Assembly: GCF_007096635.1 (NCBI RefSeq)
Contig: NZ_VKAA01000008.1
Coordinates: forward strand, 159,180 to 223,179
Source: Mycolicibacterium sp. 018/SC-01/001
Lineage (GTDB): Bacteria; Actinomycetota; Actinomycetes; Mycobacteriales; Mycobacteriaceae
Length of the DNA: 64,000 nt
Direction of reading: 5' to 3'
Below the pieces are notes generated by a model. That model searched no databases and had not been told where the DNA came from. It saw nothing but the letters and a program-made list of their open reading frames with translations. Shown here in pieces: positions 45,698 through 54,897 of this stretch (positions are counted from its first letter, which is position 1; each line of letters opens with the position of its first letter). Position numbers and translations under genes: made by a program.

Positions 45698-46244
45698 GCA
45701 GCTCCGGCCAGCTGCCCGCCCCGGCGTCGCGCGCCGACATCGTCGACGGCGGCATCGGCCACTCGATGCCCAGCGTGGGGTCCTGCCACGACACGGCGAG
45801 ATCGTCGGCCGGGTCGTGGGCGCGGTCGATGCGGTAGCACACGTCGGCCCACTCGGTCAGCGCCTGGAAACCGTGCAGCATGCCCGGCGGCACGAACAGG
45901 TGTGCACACGTGGTGTCGTCGAGCAGGAACGCCTCGTGCTCTCCGAATGTCGGCGAGTCCGGCCGGGCGTCGACGAGCACGTCGTGCACCGCGCCGCGCG
46001 CGCAGCGCACCAGTTTGGCCTCGCCGGGGGCGCGGCGGCCGTGCATGCCGCGGATCACGCCACGCGCCGAGCGGGATTGGGAATCCTGGATGAAGCGGGC
46101 GGCTGTGCTGTCGACGCCTCGGGTGGCGCACCACTGGTCGAAGACCTCGGCGTCGAAGGTGCGGGTGAACCATCCGCGCTCGTCGTGGTGCGGCTGCGGG
46201 ACGAAGGTGACGACGCCGGCGAGGCGGCCCGGTTCGATACGCAC
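45681..46244 (-). CDS. dTDP-4-dehydrorhamnose 3,5-epimerase family protein (RmlC-like)
   Basis: 187 residues, one cupin. Family residues are intact: RGVIRGMH (catalytic His), KLVRCARGAVHDVLVD, SPTFGEH, VPPGMLHGF (second His) and CYRID (Tyr). It epimerises C-3 and/or C-5 of a 4-keto sugar nucleotide. GTG at 46244 is where resemblance begins; an upstream frame runs into the divergent gene. There is no ribosome site, and the start lies only 14 bases from that of the divergent fusion gene, so its promoter must lie within the neighbour. Confidence 0.88.
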   Translation of the reverse strand: MRIEPGRLAGVVTFVPQPHHDERGWFTRTFDAEVFDQWCATRGVDSTAARFIQDSQSRSARGVIRGMHGRRAPGEAKLVRCARGAVHDVLVDARPDSPTFGEHEAFLLDDTTCAHLFVPPGMLHGFQALTEWADVCYRIDRAHDPADDLAVSWQDPTLGIEWPMPPSTMSARDAGAGSWPELLTRIR

Positions 46245-46258
46245 GAAGACATCGTGAC

Positions 46259-48745
46259 ATGAGCAGTGACATGACCAGGGCCCGGCTCGACGGCACGTGC
46301 CGCAGTTGTCGGCACCCGCGGCTGCATCGGGTGCTCGATCTCGGGGCCGTTCCCGCGGCCGACCACTTCCCGCCCGCCGACACACCGGCGGCCGTGCCGG
46401 AGGCGGTCCATCCGCTCGTCATGGTCGTCTGCGGCGCCTGCGGACTCGCTCAGCTCGCCGAGGACGACACAGAGACCGCCGAGCCGCGCGGTGTGGAACC
46501 CCAGGCATTGAAAGATCAAGCAGCAGAGGCTGTCTCGCGGGTCGCTGCGGACGGCTGGCTGCCCGGCGGGACGGTGCGCGAATTCGGGAGCCCGCACGGC
46601 GGCAGCTGGCTGCCCCTGCTGGCCCAGCGCGGTTACGACGGCTCGGAGGGTCCGGCGGACGTGGTGCTGGACTGCTTCGGCATCATGCACGAAGCCGATC
46701 AGCAGGCGGCGTTCGCCCGGCGTGCCGCCGCCACCGCGCCTGATGGCGTACTGCTCCTGCAGTTCCACACGCTCGCCGCGATCGTGCGCGGCGGCCAGTG
46801 GAATGCGTTGCGTCACGGCCACTTCGCCTACTACTCGACGCCGGCGATCGTCGCGCAACTCGCCGACGTCGGTATGCGGCCCGTTGACGCGTGGACCTTC
46901 GACCTGTACGGCGGCACCGTTCTGGTGGCCGCCGTGCACGGCACCGGTGAGCCCGGTCCCGCGGTTGCCGAGCTGCTGCGTGCGGAGGCCGCCATGACCG
47001 ATCCGGCGACGATCGGGGTGCTGCAGGATGCCGCCGACAGGCAGACCGTCGCGCTGCGGCGGTGGCTGGAAGCCGAGCGTCGCGCGGGCCGGCGGGTGTA
47101 CGCCTACGGTGCGGCGTCCCGCGCGGTGGCGTTGTTCTCGCGTGCCGGCGCCGATGCGTCGCTGATCGCAGCGGTCGCCGACGCTTCTCCGGCCAAGCAG
47201 GGCTGCAGGATGCCGGGCACCGACATCCCCATCATCTCGCCGCAGGACCTCGTCGCGGCCGGGCCCGACACGGTGTTGCTGACGCTGCCCGATCTGCTCG
47301 CCGAGGTGTCGCAACGCCTGCCTGAGCTGGCCGGACGCTGGGTGATCGACGACTTCGCCTCGGATGCACGAGTTTTCGCCCGGTCGCGGATGATGCAGGA
47401 TCGTCTGCACGACCTGGTGCCCGGCGGGGCTCACACCTACGCGCGCGGGGCCGACCAGTACCCGGAGTCGATGCCGCCCGTGCTCACCCACGGTTCGGGC
47501 GCACGGGTGTGGGACGTCGACGGCAACGAGTTCGTCGAGTACGGCATGGGGTTGCGCTCGGTGACGCTCGGACACGGCTACCCGCCCGTCGTCGAGGCCG
47601 TCACCAGAGCGATCGCCGGCGGCATCAACTTCAGCAGGCCCACCGCATCCGAAGTCGCTGCCGCCGAGGATTTCCTGACCCTGGTGCCCGGTGCCGACAT
47701 GGTGAAATTCGGAAAGAACGGCTCCGACGCCACGACCGCTGCCGTCCGGCTGGCCCGCGCGGTCACCGGCCGGGTCGCGGTCGCCATCTGCGACCAACCG
47801 TTCTTCTCCACCGATGACTGGTTCATCGGCGCCACGCCGATGGCCGGCGGCATCCCCGCCGAACACGCCGCAGCGACGAAGCGCTTCCCGTACAACGATC
47901 TCGGCGCGCTGGCTGCGCTGCTGTCGGCGGGCGACATCGCCTGCGTCGTGATGGAAGCCGCCACGGCCACCTCAGAACCGGAGCCCGGCTATCTGCAGGG
48001 CGTGCGGGAGCTGTGTGACCGGCACGGGACGCTGCTGGTGTTCGACGAGATGATCACCGGTTTCCGCTGGGCAGCCAGTGGCGCGCAATCCGTATACGGG
48101 GTGACCCCCGACCTGTCGTGCTGGGGTAAGGCGATGGCCAACGGTTTCCCGCTGTCGGCGCTGGCGGGCCGGCGCGAGTACATGGAACGCGGCGGGCTGC
48201 GCACCGACGGCGAGCGGGTGTTCCTGCTGTCGACCACGCACGGTCCAGAGACGGCGTCGCTGGCAGCGTTCCGCGCCGTCGTCGCGGCCTACCGGACCGA
48301 GGATCCGGTGGCGCGCATGGAGGACGCGGGCCGCCGGCTCGCGGCCGGTGCGAACGCCGCGATCGCCGAGGCGGGGCTGTCCGATCACCTGACGGTGACG
48401 GGCCGCCCGTCGTGCCTGGTGTTCGTCACCCGCGATGCCGACGGGGTGCCGTCGCAGGCGTACCGCACGCTGTTCATGCAGGAACTGCTGCGTCGTGGGG
48501 TGCTCGGCCAGTCGTTCGTGACGTCGGCCGCGCACGACGACGACGCCGTCGATCTGACGATCGAGGCCGTGCGCGACACGCTGCCCGTCTACCGATACGC
48601 GATCGACGCGGGCCACGTGACCGGCCTGTTGCAGGGACGCCCCGTCGCCCCGGCGCTGCGGCGCACTGCGGCGCCGCGCCGGCTCGCTACCCCGTTCGCG
48701 TCACTCGGCGGCCCGCGTGGCCGGGTGTACAGCAACCAGCCCTAA
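46259..48745 (+). CDS. fusion of degenerate sugar C-methyltransferase and GSA-type (class III) aminotransferase
   Basis: 828 residues. Residues about 7-365 are a paralogue of the C-methyltransferase at 41978 ([29 protein letters not shown]). It lacks the block around the SAM motif, and YHEHF is changed to RHGHF. From about 375 on it is a class III aminotransferase of the glutamate-1-semialdehyde mutase type: [17 protein letters not shown], Asp596 in DEMITGF (PLP ring) and Lys624 in CWGKAMANG (Schiff base). The aminotransferase may put an amino group on a keto sugar. ATG at 46259; no ribosome site, so perhaps leaderless. The end overlaps the convergent gene by 45 bases. Rare domain pair. Confidence 0.9.
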   Translation: MSSDMTRARLDGTCRSCRHPRLHRVLDLGAVPAADHFPPADTPAAVPEAVHPLVMVVCGACGLAQLAEDDTETAEPRGVEPQALKDQAAEAVSRVAADGWLPGGTVREFGSPHGGSWLPLLAQRGYDGSEGPADVVLDCFGIMHEADQQAAFARRAAATAPDGVLLLQFHTLAAIVRGGQWNALRHGHFAYYSTPAIVAQLADVGMRPVDAWTFDLYGGTVLVAAVHGTGEPGPAVAELLRAEAAMTDPATIGVLQDAADRQTVALRRWLEAERRAGRRVYAYGAASRAVALFSRAGADASLIAAVADASPAKQGCRMPGTDIPIISPQDLVAAGPDTVLLTLPDLLAEVSQRLPELAGRWVIDDFASDARVFARSRMMQDRLHDLVPGGAHTYARGADQYPESMPPVLTHGSGARVWDVDGNEFVEYGMGLRSVTLGHGYPPVVEAVTRAIAGGINFSRPTASEVAAAEDFLTLVPGADMVKFGKNGSDATTAAVRLARAVTGRVAVAICDQPFFSTDDWFIGATPMAGGIPAEHAAATKRFPYNDLGALAALLSAGDIACVVMEAATATSEPEPGYLQGVRELCDRHGTLLVFDEMITGFRWAASGAQSVYGVTPDLSCWGKAMANGFPLSALAGRREYMERGGLRTDGERVFLLSTTHGPETASLAAFRAVVAAYRTEDPVARMEDAGRRLAAGANAAIAEAGLSDHLTVTGRPSCLVFVTRDADGVPSQAYRTLFMQELLRRGVLGQSFVTSAAHDDDAVDLTIEAVRDTLPVYRYAIDAGHVTGLLQGRPVAPALRRTAAPRRLATPFASLGGPRGRVYSNQP

Positions 48746-49498
48746 TGCGCTGCGCCGCTTGCACATTGCGGCCAACTCCGCGTAGGCCTTCTCGCCCATC
48801 AGCTCGGTCAGCTCGGGCGCGTAGGACTGCCACACCGGCTTCTCACCGACGTGGGCGTTCGGATCACCCGTGCAGTACCACGTCAGGTCGAGGCCGCCCT
48901 CGCCCCAGCCGCGCCGGTCGTACTCGGTGATCGTCGATTTCAGGATCTCCGAACCGTCGGGACGTGTCACCCACTCCTGCGTGCGGCGGATCGGCAGCTG
49001 CCAGCACACCTCGGGTTTGAGGGTCAGCGGCTCCACGCCCAGCTGCAACGCCTTGGTGTGCAGCGAGCACCCGATCCCGCCCGGCCATCCTGGACGGTTC
49101 AGGAAGATGCACGCGCCCTTGTACTTTCGCGTCCGCCACGCCGGCTCGTCGTCGTAGGAGTCCCGCTCCAGGTAACCCTTCTTGCCCAGGCCCTTGTCCC
49201 TGAACTGCCAATCCTCGTCGGTGAGCAACTTCACCGCGTCGTCGAGCTTGGCGCGGTCGTCGTCGTCGGAGAGAAACGCGCCGTGGGAACAACATCCGTC
49301 GTCGGGACGGTCGGCCACGGTGCCCTTGCACGCCGGTGTGCCGAACACGCACGTCCACCGGGACAGCAGCCAGGTCATGTCCGCGGCGATCAGATGCTTG
49401 GGATCTTCGGGGTCGAAGAACTCCACCCACTCGCGGGCGAAATCGAGTTCCACCTCACCCGGATACGGACCAGTCACGGTTTTCCACGGTAGACCCAT
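48701..49498 (-). CDS. conserved Cys-rich protein of unknown function (Rv0495c type)
   Basis: 265 residues. Ten cysteines in motifs such as [24 protein letters not shown] and AMCKRRSA suggest a metal or Fe-S site; the pattern is like the family of YkgJ-type zinc/iron-binding proteins, though I am not sure. It starts at ATG 49498. Its 3' end runs into the fusion gene by 45 bases. The counterpart is found in all mycobacteria as I recall. Function unknown. Confidence 0.85.
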   Translation of the reverse strand: MGLPWKTVTGPYPGEVELDFAREWVEFFDPEDPKHLIAADMTWLLSRWTCVFGTPACKGTVADRPDDGCCSHGAFLSDDDDRAKLDDAVKLLTDEDWQFRDKGLGKKGYLERDSYDDEPAWRTRKYKGACIFLNRPGWPGGIGCSLHTKALQLGVEPLTLKPEVCWQLPIRRTQEWVTRPDGSEILKSTITEYDRRGWGEGGLDLTWYCTGDPNAHVGEKPVWQSYAPELTELMGEKAYAELAAMCKRRSALGLVAVHPATRAAE

Positions 49499-49504
49499 TA
49501 GGTT
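49499..49504 (+). promoter_or_regulatory. -10 element TAGGTT of a leaderless ppx-type gene
   Basis: TAGGTT ends 6 bases before the GTG at 49511. The gap to the divergent gene is only 12 bases, so there is no room for a leader or a ribosome site. Confidence 0.55.
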
Positions 49505-49510
49505 GGACGG

Positions 49511-50503
49511 GTGCGATTAGGCGTGCTCGACGTGGGCAGCAATACCGTCCACCTTCTGGTGGTGGACGCGCGCCGTGGTGGGCATCCGACGCCGATGAGT
49601 TCGACGAAGGCTTCGCTGCGGCTGGCCGAAGCCATCGACACGTCCGGCAAGCTGACGCGCCGCGGCGCCGACAAGCTGATCGGCACGATCGACGAATTCG
49701 CCAAGATCGCCACCAGTTCGGGGTGTTCGGAGCTGATGGCGTTCGCGACGTCGGCGGTGCGGGACGCCAAGAACTCCGAAGACGTGCTGTCGCGGGTGAA
49801 ATCGGACACCGGCGTGGATCTGCGGGTGCTCAGCGGTGTCGACGAGTCGCGGCTGACGTTCCTGGCGGTGCGGCGCTGGTACGGCTGGAGCGCCGGACGC
49901 ATCATCAACATCGACATCGGCGGCGGGTCGCTGGAACTGTCGAGCGGTGTCGACGAGGAGCCCGACGTGGCCATGTCGCTGCCGCTGGGTGCGGGCCGGC
50001 TGACGCGGGAGTGGTTGCCCGAGGACCCGCCCGGCCGCCGTCGCGTGGCGATGCTGCGGGACTGGCTGGCCAACGAACTGTCCGAGGCCGGCGCCGCGAT
50101 CACCGAAGCCGGCAGTCCCGATCTGGCGGTCGCGACGTCGAAGACGTTCCGCTCCCTGGCTCGGCTCACCGGCGCGGCACCGTCGGGGGCCGGTCCACGC
50201 GTCAAGCGCACGCTGACGGCTGCGGGTCTTCGTCAGCTCATAGCTTTCATCTCTAGGATGACCGCGTCCGACCGTGCCGAGCTGGAAGGAGTCAGCGCCG
50301 ACCGTGCGCCGCAGATCGTGGCGGGCGCCCTGGTGGCCGAGGCGAGCATGAAAGCCCTAGGTATCGAAAGCGTAGACATTTGCCCGTGGGCGTTGCGGGA
50401 GGGCTTGATCCTGCGGAAACTCGACAGCGAAGCCGACGGTACGGCGCTCGTGGGTGGGCATTCGCCTTCGAGGCGGGTGTCGGTGCGTAATGCTGGACGG
50501 TAA
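49511..50503 (+). CDS. ppx1: Ppx/GppA family exopolyphosphatase (Rv0496 type)
   Basis: 330 residues, the short Ppx/GppA fold. Actin-like nucleotide loops: [15 protein letters not shown] and [14 protein letters not shown]; catalytic Glu in [10 protein letters not shown]. It hydrolyses short polyphosphate or (p)ppGpp-type nucleotides; the M. tuberculosis protein is described as a polyphosphatase. GTG at 49511. A further gene follows 27 bases on. Confidence 0.93.
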   Translation: MRLGVLDVGSNTVHLLVVDARRGGHPTPMSSTKASLRLAEAIDTSGKLTRRGADKLIGTIDEFAKIATSSGCSELMAFATSAVRDAKNSEDVLSRVKSDTGVDLRVLSGVDESRLTFLAVRRWYGWSAGRIINIDIGGGSLELSSGVDEEPDVAMSLPLGAGRLTREWLPEDPPGRRRVAMLRDWLANELSEAGAAITEAGSPDLAVATSKTFRSLARLTGAAPSGAGPRVKRTLTAAGLRQLIAFISRMTASDRAELEGVSADRAPQIVAGALVAEASMKALGIESVDICPWALREGLILRKLDSEADGTALVGGHSPSRRVSVRNAGR

Positions 50504-50530
50504 GCAGGCAACCGCGAGGGCGAGCAGGCG

Positions 50531-51658
50531 ATGACTGGACCAGACGACTACACCAACACCCGGCCGATCTCGGTCGCCGAGCTGCTGGCCAAGAACGGCA
50601 CGATCGGCGCGCCCCCGGTCGGCGGCCGCCGCCGTCGTCGTCGCGGCAACGCCGACGCGGTCACCGTCGCCGAGCTCACGGGCGAGATCCCGATCGTGCG
50701 GCCCGACGAACCCGCCGCCGAACAGGCACCTGAACCGGAGCCGACTCCGGAGCCCGAGCAGGTGGCCGGCCCGGAGACCGTCGATGAGGTGGCTGACGAC
50801 GACGAGCTCGCCGATGCGGCCGAAGCGGCTGAGGTCGACGACGAACTCGTCGAGGTCGAAGAGAGCCGGGACGCCGAAGACACGTCCGAGGACACTGCCG
50901 AAGTCACTGCCGGAGACATTGCAGAAAACACTTCCGAAGACACGGCCGAGTCCCAGGACATCGCCGAGGACACCCCCGAGGACACGCAACGCGCGTCGCG
51001 TCGCTCGCCGTTCGGCCGGTTCGGCCGCAAGAGCGCCCCGGCCGTCGACGCGGAACTGATGAGCCCCGACCCGGTCGACACCGACGTCGACACCGAGGTC
51101 GACGAGGCCGGCGGCACCGAGGTGCCGGAGGAACCCGAGGACGAGAACGAGGACGTCGCAGCGGAGATCGAGTCCCCGACCGACACCGACACCGAAGCCG
51201 ACAGCGATACCGATACCGACACCGACACCGACGAGGACGAACTCCCGTCGTATCTGCGCTCCACCCAGGATCCGCTCTTCGGTGGTCAGACCGTCGCCGA
51301 CGACGTGGCCCGCCGGGATACCCGGCTGTCCACCGCAACCGACGCCGACGCCGACAGCGACGACGCGGACGAGGACCTCGATGCGCCGCGCACCATGTCA
51401 CCGCTGGTCCACGGCCTGTGGGTGGTTGGTCAGAGCGTCGTGGCCGTCGTCTTCGGCGCCGGCCTGTTCGTCGCGTTCGACCAGCTGTGGAAGTGGAACA
51501 ACATCGTCGCCCTGGTGCTCTCGGTGTTGGTGATCCTCGGCCTGGTCGTCGGGGTCCGCGTGGTGCGCAAGACCGAAGACATCGGCAGCACGCTGATAGC
51601 TGTGGCGGTCGGGGCGCTCGTCACCCTCGGGCCGCTGGCGTTGCTGCGATCGGGCTGA
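50531..51658 (+). CDS. acidic-repeat membrane protein (Rv0497 type)
   Basis: 375 residues. A short N-terminus (TRPISVAELLAKNG, basic GGRRRRRRGNADAV) is followed by about 200 residues of disordered acidic sequence with DTSEDTAE-type and DTDTDT repeats. Two or three membrane helices end the protein (LWVVGQSVVAVVFGAGLFVAF, IVALVLSVLVILGLVVGV, and LIAVAVGALVTLGPLALL). The family is restricted to mycobacteria and relatives; role unknown. The low-complexity DNA (50840-51260) explains the long frames seen on the other strand. Confidence 0.88.
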   Translation: MTGPDDYTNTRPISVAELLAKNGTIGAPPVGGRRRRRRGNADAVTVAELTGEIPIVRPDEPAAEQAPEPEPTPEPEQVAGPETVDEVADDDELADAAEAAEVDDELVEVEESRDAEDTSEDTAEVTAGDIAENTSEDTAESQDIAEDTPEDTQRASRRSPFGRFGRKSAPAVDAELMSPDPVDTDVDTEVDEAGGTEVPEEPEDENEDVAAEIESPTDTDTEADSDTDTDTDTDEDELPSYLRSTQDPLFGGQTVADDVARRDTRLSTATDADADSDDADEDLDAPRTMSPLVHGLWVVGQSVVAVVFGAGLFVAFDQLWKWNNIVALVLSVLVILGLVVGVRVVRKTEDIGSTLIAVAVGALVTLGPLALLRSG

Positions 51659-51663
51659 CCGGG

Positions 51664-52509
51664 GTGCGCCCTGCCATCAAAGTCGGCCTGTCGACGGCCT
51701 CGGTCTACCCGCTGAAGACCGAGGCCGCTTTCGAGCTCGCTGCCGAATTGGGATACGACGGCGTCGAGTTGATGGTGTGGGCGGAATCGGTCAGCCAGGA
51801 CATCGACGCCGTCGAAGAATTGTCGCGGCGTTACGACGTGCCGGTGCTCTCCGTGCACGCTCCCTGCCTGCTCATCTCGCAGCGCGTGTGGGGCGCCAAT
51901 CCGATCGCGAAGCTGGACCGCAGTGTGCGCGCCGCCGAGCAGCTCGGGGCTCAGACCGTCGTGGTCCATCCGCCCTTCCGCTGGCAGCGGCGGTACGCCG
52001 AGGGGTTCGCCGCTCAGGTGGCCCAACTCGAAGCGGGCGGTGACGTGATGGTCGCCGTGGAGAACATGTTCCCGTTCCGCGCCGACCGCTTCTTCGGCTC
52101 GGGGCAGACGTCGATCGACCGGATGCGCAAGCGCGGTGGCGCCCCCGGCCCAGGCATCTCGGCGTTCGCGCCGTCCTACGATCCGCTCGACGGCGGGCAT
52201 GCGCACTACACGCTGGACCTGTCGCACGCCGCGACGGCCGGCTCCGATGCCGTCGACATGGCGCGCCGGATGGGGGAGGGTCTGGTCCATCTGCACCTGT
52301 GCGACGGCAGCGGCGGCCCGACCGACGAGCACCTCGTCCCCGGGCGCGGAACGCAGCCGGCCGTGGAGATCTGCGAGACGCTGGCCGCCGGTGACTTCGC
52401 AGGCCATGTGATCCTCGAGGTGACGACCTCCGCCGCGCGGTCGGCCGCCGAGCGCGAGGAGTTGCTGGCCGAGTCCCTGCAGTTCGCCCGCACGCACCTG
52501 CTGCGCTGA
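51664..52509 (+). CDS. sugar phosphate isomerase/epimerase-like TIM barrel (Rv0498 type)
   Basis: 281 residues of xylose-isomerase-like TIM-barrel type (KVGLSTASVYPL, GYDGVELMVWAE, VLSVHAPCLL, TLDLSHA, HLHLCDG). Metal ligands E/D/H are in place. Start GTG at 51664; longer frames upstream run through the previous gene. The stop is 12 bases before the thioesterase gene. Substrate unknown. Confidence 0.9.
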   Translation: MRPAIKVGLSTASVYPLKTEAAFELAAELGYDGVELMVWAESVSQDIDAVEELSRRYDVPVLSVHAPCLLISQRVWGANPIAKLDRSVRAAEQLGAQTVVVHPPFRWQRRYAEGFAAQVAQLEAGGDVMVAVENMFPFRADRFFGSGQTSIDRMRKRGGAPGPGISAFAPSYDPLDGGHAHYTLDLSHAATAGSDAVDMARRMGEGLVHLHLCDGSGGPTDEHLVPGRGTQPAVEICETLAAGDFAGHVILEVTTSAARSAAEREELLAESLQFARTHLLR

Positions 52510-52521
52510 TTTCGAGGACAC

Positions 52522-53340
52522 ATGACGAGTTCGACGCTGTTCACCGACGCGATGGCGCTGACGCCCGATGGCGCCGGTGTCTACCACGGTCTGCTCAACG
52601 AGCACTGGACCATCGGCGCCAAGGTGCACGGCGGCGCGATGCTCGCCCTGTGCGCTCACGCTGCGCGCACCGAGCACGGCGAACCCGGCGCGCAACCCAT
52701 CGCGGTGTCGGGCAGCTTCCTGTGGGCACCCGATCCCGGTCCCATGCAGATCGTGACGACGGTGCGTAAACGCGGGCGTCGCGTCAGTCTGATCGACGTC
52801 GAGCTGAACCAGGGCCAGCGCACCGCATTGCGGGCCGCGATCACGCTCGGGCGCCCCGAAGACCATGTGCCGCCGCTGTTGTCGGTCAACCCGGTGCTGC
52901 CGTTGATGCCCCCGGAGCCGCCGCCCGGCCTCGAACCGATCGGCCCTGGGCATCCGATGGCCGATGTCGTCCATCTGTCCCGCGGCTGCGACATCCGCCC
53001 GTCGTTGAGGTCGTTCACACCGCGCGGTGACGGCGGCCCGCCGATGATCGAGTACTGGGTCCGGCCCAAGGGGGTGGCGCCCGACGTGCTGTTCGCGCTG
53101 CTGTGCGGTGACGTGTCGGCTCCGGTCACGTTCGGGGTCAACAGATTCGGCTGGGCCCCCACCGTGCAGCTGACGGCCTATGTACGCGCCGTGCCGGTCG
53201 ATGGGTGGCTGCGGGTGATGTGCACGACGACCCAGATCGGTCAGGAGTGGTTCGACGAGGACCACATCGTCGTGGACCGCGAAGGCCGCATCGTCGTGCA
53301 GTCCCGGCAGCTGGCCCTGGTACCCGCCGCTGTCGACTGA
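52522..53340 (+). CDS. thioesterase-family protein (Rv0499 type)
   Basis: 272 residues. Two hot-dog modules of the acyl-CoA thioesterase type: the first has KVHGGAMLALCAHAARTEHG, the second YWVRPKGVAPDVLFALLCGD. Members hydrolyse medium-chain acyl-CoA. ATG at 52522, 12 bases after the previous stop. Specificity not assignable. Confidence 0.85.
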   Translation: MTSSTLFTDAMALTPDGAGVYHGLLNEHWTIGAKVHGGAMLALCAHAARTEHGEPGAQPIAVSGSFLWAPDPGPMQIVTTVRKRGRRVSLIDVELNQGQRTALRAAITLGRPEDHVPPLLSVNPVLPLMPPEPPPGLEPIGPGHPMADVVHLSRGCDIRPSLRSFTPRGDGGPPMIEYWVRPKGVAPDVLFALLCGDVSAPVTFGVNRFGWAPTVQLTAYVRAVPVDGWLRVMCTTTQIGQEWFDEDHIVVDREGRIVVQSRQLALVPAAVD

Positions 53341-53372
53341 GTCGCTCCGGGTCCGATCGACACAGCCGTGAC

Positions 53373-54266
53373 ATGCTGTCCCGCATGGCCAGAATCGCGA
53401 TCATCGGCGGCGGAAGCATCGGGGAGGCATTGCTGGCAGGGCTGCTGCGGGCCGGGCGCCAGACCAAGGATCTGGTGGTCGCGGAGAAGAACCCGAGCCG
53501 CGGTACCTACCTGGCGGACAAGTACGCGGTCCGCATCGCCTCGGTGGCCGAAGCCGTCGACAGCGCCACGTACGTGATCGTCGCGGTCAAGCCCGGCGAT
53601 GTCGGCAGCGTGATCGGCGACATCGTCGACACCGCGGCCCGAGCCGACAGCGAGGCCGACGAGCAGATCTTCGTGACGGTGGCGGCCGGCGTCAGCGCGG
53701 CCTACTTCGAGAACAAGCTGCCCGCCGGATCGCCCGTCGTGCGGGTCATGCCCAACGCCCCCATGCTGGTCGGCGGCGGGGTCAGTGCGGTCGCCCCGGG
53801 GCGCTTCGCCACGGCCGAGCACGTCCGGGGGGTCTCGGCGCTGTTCGACGCCGTCGGCGGGGTGCTGACCGTCGCGGAGAGCCAGATCGACACCGTCACC
53901 GCCGTCTCCGGGTCCGGCCCCGCGTACTTCTTCCTGATGGTCGAGGCGCTCGTGGACGCCGCCGTCGAGGCGGGCCTGACGAGATCCGTGGCGACCGATC
54001 TGGTGGTGCAGACGATGGCCGGCTCGGCGGCGATGCTGCTGGAGCGGTTGGACGCCGACGGCAGCGAAGCGGCGGGGCCGTCGGGGGCGATGGCGTCGCC
54101 GACCGACACCTCCGCGGCGCAGCTGCGGGCGACCGTCACCTCTCCCGGGGGCACCACGGCCGCTGGGCTGCGGGAACTCGAGCGCGGTGGCCTGCGCGCG
54201 GCGGTCGCCAACGCGGTCGAGGCTGCCAAAAACCGCTCTGAGCAGCTAGGAATTACACCTGAGTAG
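53373..54266 (+). CDS. proC: pyrroline-5-carboxylate reductase
   Basis: 297 residues (M. tuberculosis 295). NAD(P) loop IAIIGGGSIGEALL, the conserved AVKP and VVRVMPNAP, and the substrate motif SGSGPAYFF. It makes proline from pyrroline-5-carboxylate. ATG at 53373 gives the start MLSRMARIAII, like the M. tuberculosis protein; ATG 53385 is possible. A short dyad AGTTC/GAACT follows the stop. Confidence 0.96.
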   Translation: MLSRMARIAIIGGGSIGEALLAGLLRAGRQTKDLVVAEKNPSRGTYLADKYAVRIASVAEAVDSATYVIVAVKPGDVGSVIGDIVDTAARADSEADEQIFVTVAAGVSAAYFENKLPAGSPVVRVMPNAPMLVGGGVSAVAPGRFATAEHVRGVSALFDAVGGVLTVAESQIDTVTAVSGSGPAYFFLMVEALVDAAVEAGLTRSVATDLVVQTMAGSAAMLLERLDADGSEAAGPSGAMASPTDTSAAQLRATVTSPGGTTAAGLRELERGGLRAAVANAVEAAKNRSEQLGITPE

Positions 54267-54404
54267 TTCAGGAATTTCGAACTGATTAGCCCACACCCGT
54301 CGCAGTAACCCCACCCGCCACGCTATTCTCCCAGTGGTAGCGCGGGTCGGTGCCAGCGGTGGGGAAGCCGCTGGAACTGCCCGCGCCTGATGGATTGGGT
54401 TGCG

Positions 54405-54668
54405 ATGACGTCTATGAACGGGCCGTCGGCGCGGGATTCAGCCAGCGGAAAGGCGGCGCGTGACGCCGGTCAGTCCGATGGCCAGCCGCCTCGAGCTCAA
54501 TTTCTCACCGTGGCAGAGGTGGCCAGCCTGATGCGGGTCAGCAAGATGACCGTGTACCGGCTGGTGCACAACGGCGAGCTGCCTGCGGTGCGGGTCGGCC
54601 GCTCGTTCCGCGTCCACGCCAAGGCCGTCCACGACATGCTGGAGAGCTCGTACTTCGACGCCGGCTAG
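54405..54668 (+). CDS. small MerR/excisionase-type helix-turn-helix protein (Rv0500A, BldC-like)
   Basis: 87 residues. The DNA-binding part is FLTVAEVASLMRVSKMTVYRLVHNGELPAVRVGRSFRVH at residues about 38-75, like BldC of Streptomyces. ATG at 54405 gives the conserved start TSMNGPSARDSA; ATG 54390 is the alternative and would be coupled to a short ORF (54334-54390). BldC-like proteins regulate development; no target is known here. Confidence 0.88.
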   Translation: MTSMNGPSARDSASGKAARDAGQSDGQPPRAQFLTVAEVASLMRVSKMTVYRLVHNGELPAVRVGRSFRVHAKAVHDMLESSYFDAG

Positions 54669-54765
54669 TTCTCCGCCCGCGTGACCCGGTGGATTTCGGT
54701 GCGGAGACCGTCGCCAGGTAAGGTGACCGGTCGAGATCGTCGAATAAACCGAGGTAGCGGAGTTC

Positions 54766-54867
54766 ATGGGTTCTGTCATCAAGAAGCGGCGTAAGCGCAT
54801 GTCGAAGAAGAAGCATCGCAAGCTTCTCCGTCGCACCCGGGTGCAGCGCAGAAAACTCGGCAAGTAG
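54766..54867 (+). CDS. small ribosomal protein bS22 (AURKAIP1/COX24 domain), 33 residues
   Basis: The frame ATG 54766 to TAG 54867 encodes 33 residues, very basic ([20 protein letters not shown]). It equals the small ribosomal protein bS22 seen in mycobacterial ribosome structures and matches Rv0500B. GGAG at 54759-54762 precedes the ATG; TAAGGT (54719-54724) is a possible -10. Too short for most gene finders. It sits in the helix-turn-helix and galE2-like neighbourhood as in M. tuberculosis. Confidence 0.95.
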
Positions 54868-54897
54868 TTCGCCTGCACCTGCGGCTAGGCTGCGCAG

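Noticed and set aside
36581..48745. Island as a prophage or integrative element
   Set aside because: No integrase, transposase, tRNA gene or direct repeats at the edges; GC of the genes is normal.
50840..51260. Possible tandem repeat or satellite
   Set aside because: It is the acidic low-complexity coding part of the Rv0497-like protein; the repeat is in the amino-acid pattern.
54264..54282. Terminator after proC (AGTTC/GAACT dyad)
   Set aside because: Only 5-bp arms with a 9-base loop; too weak to call.
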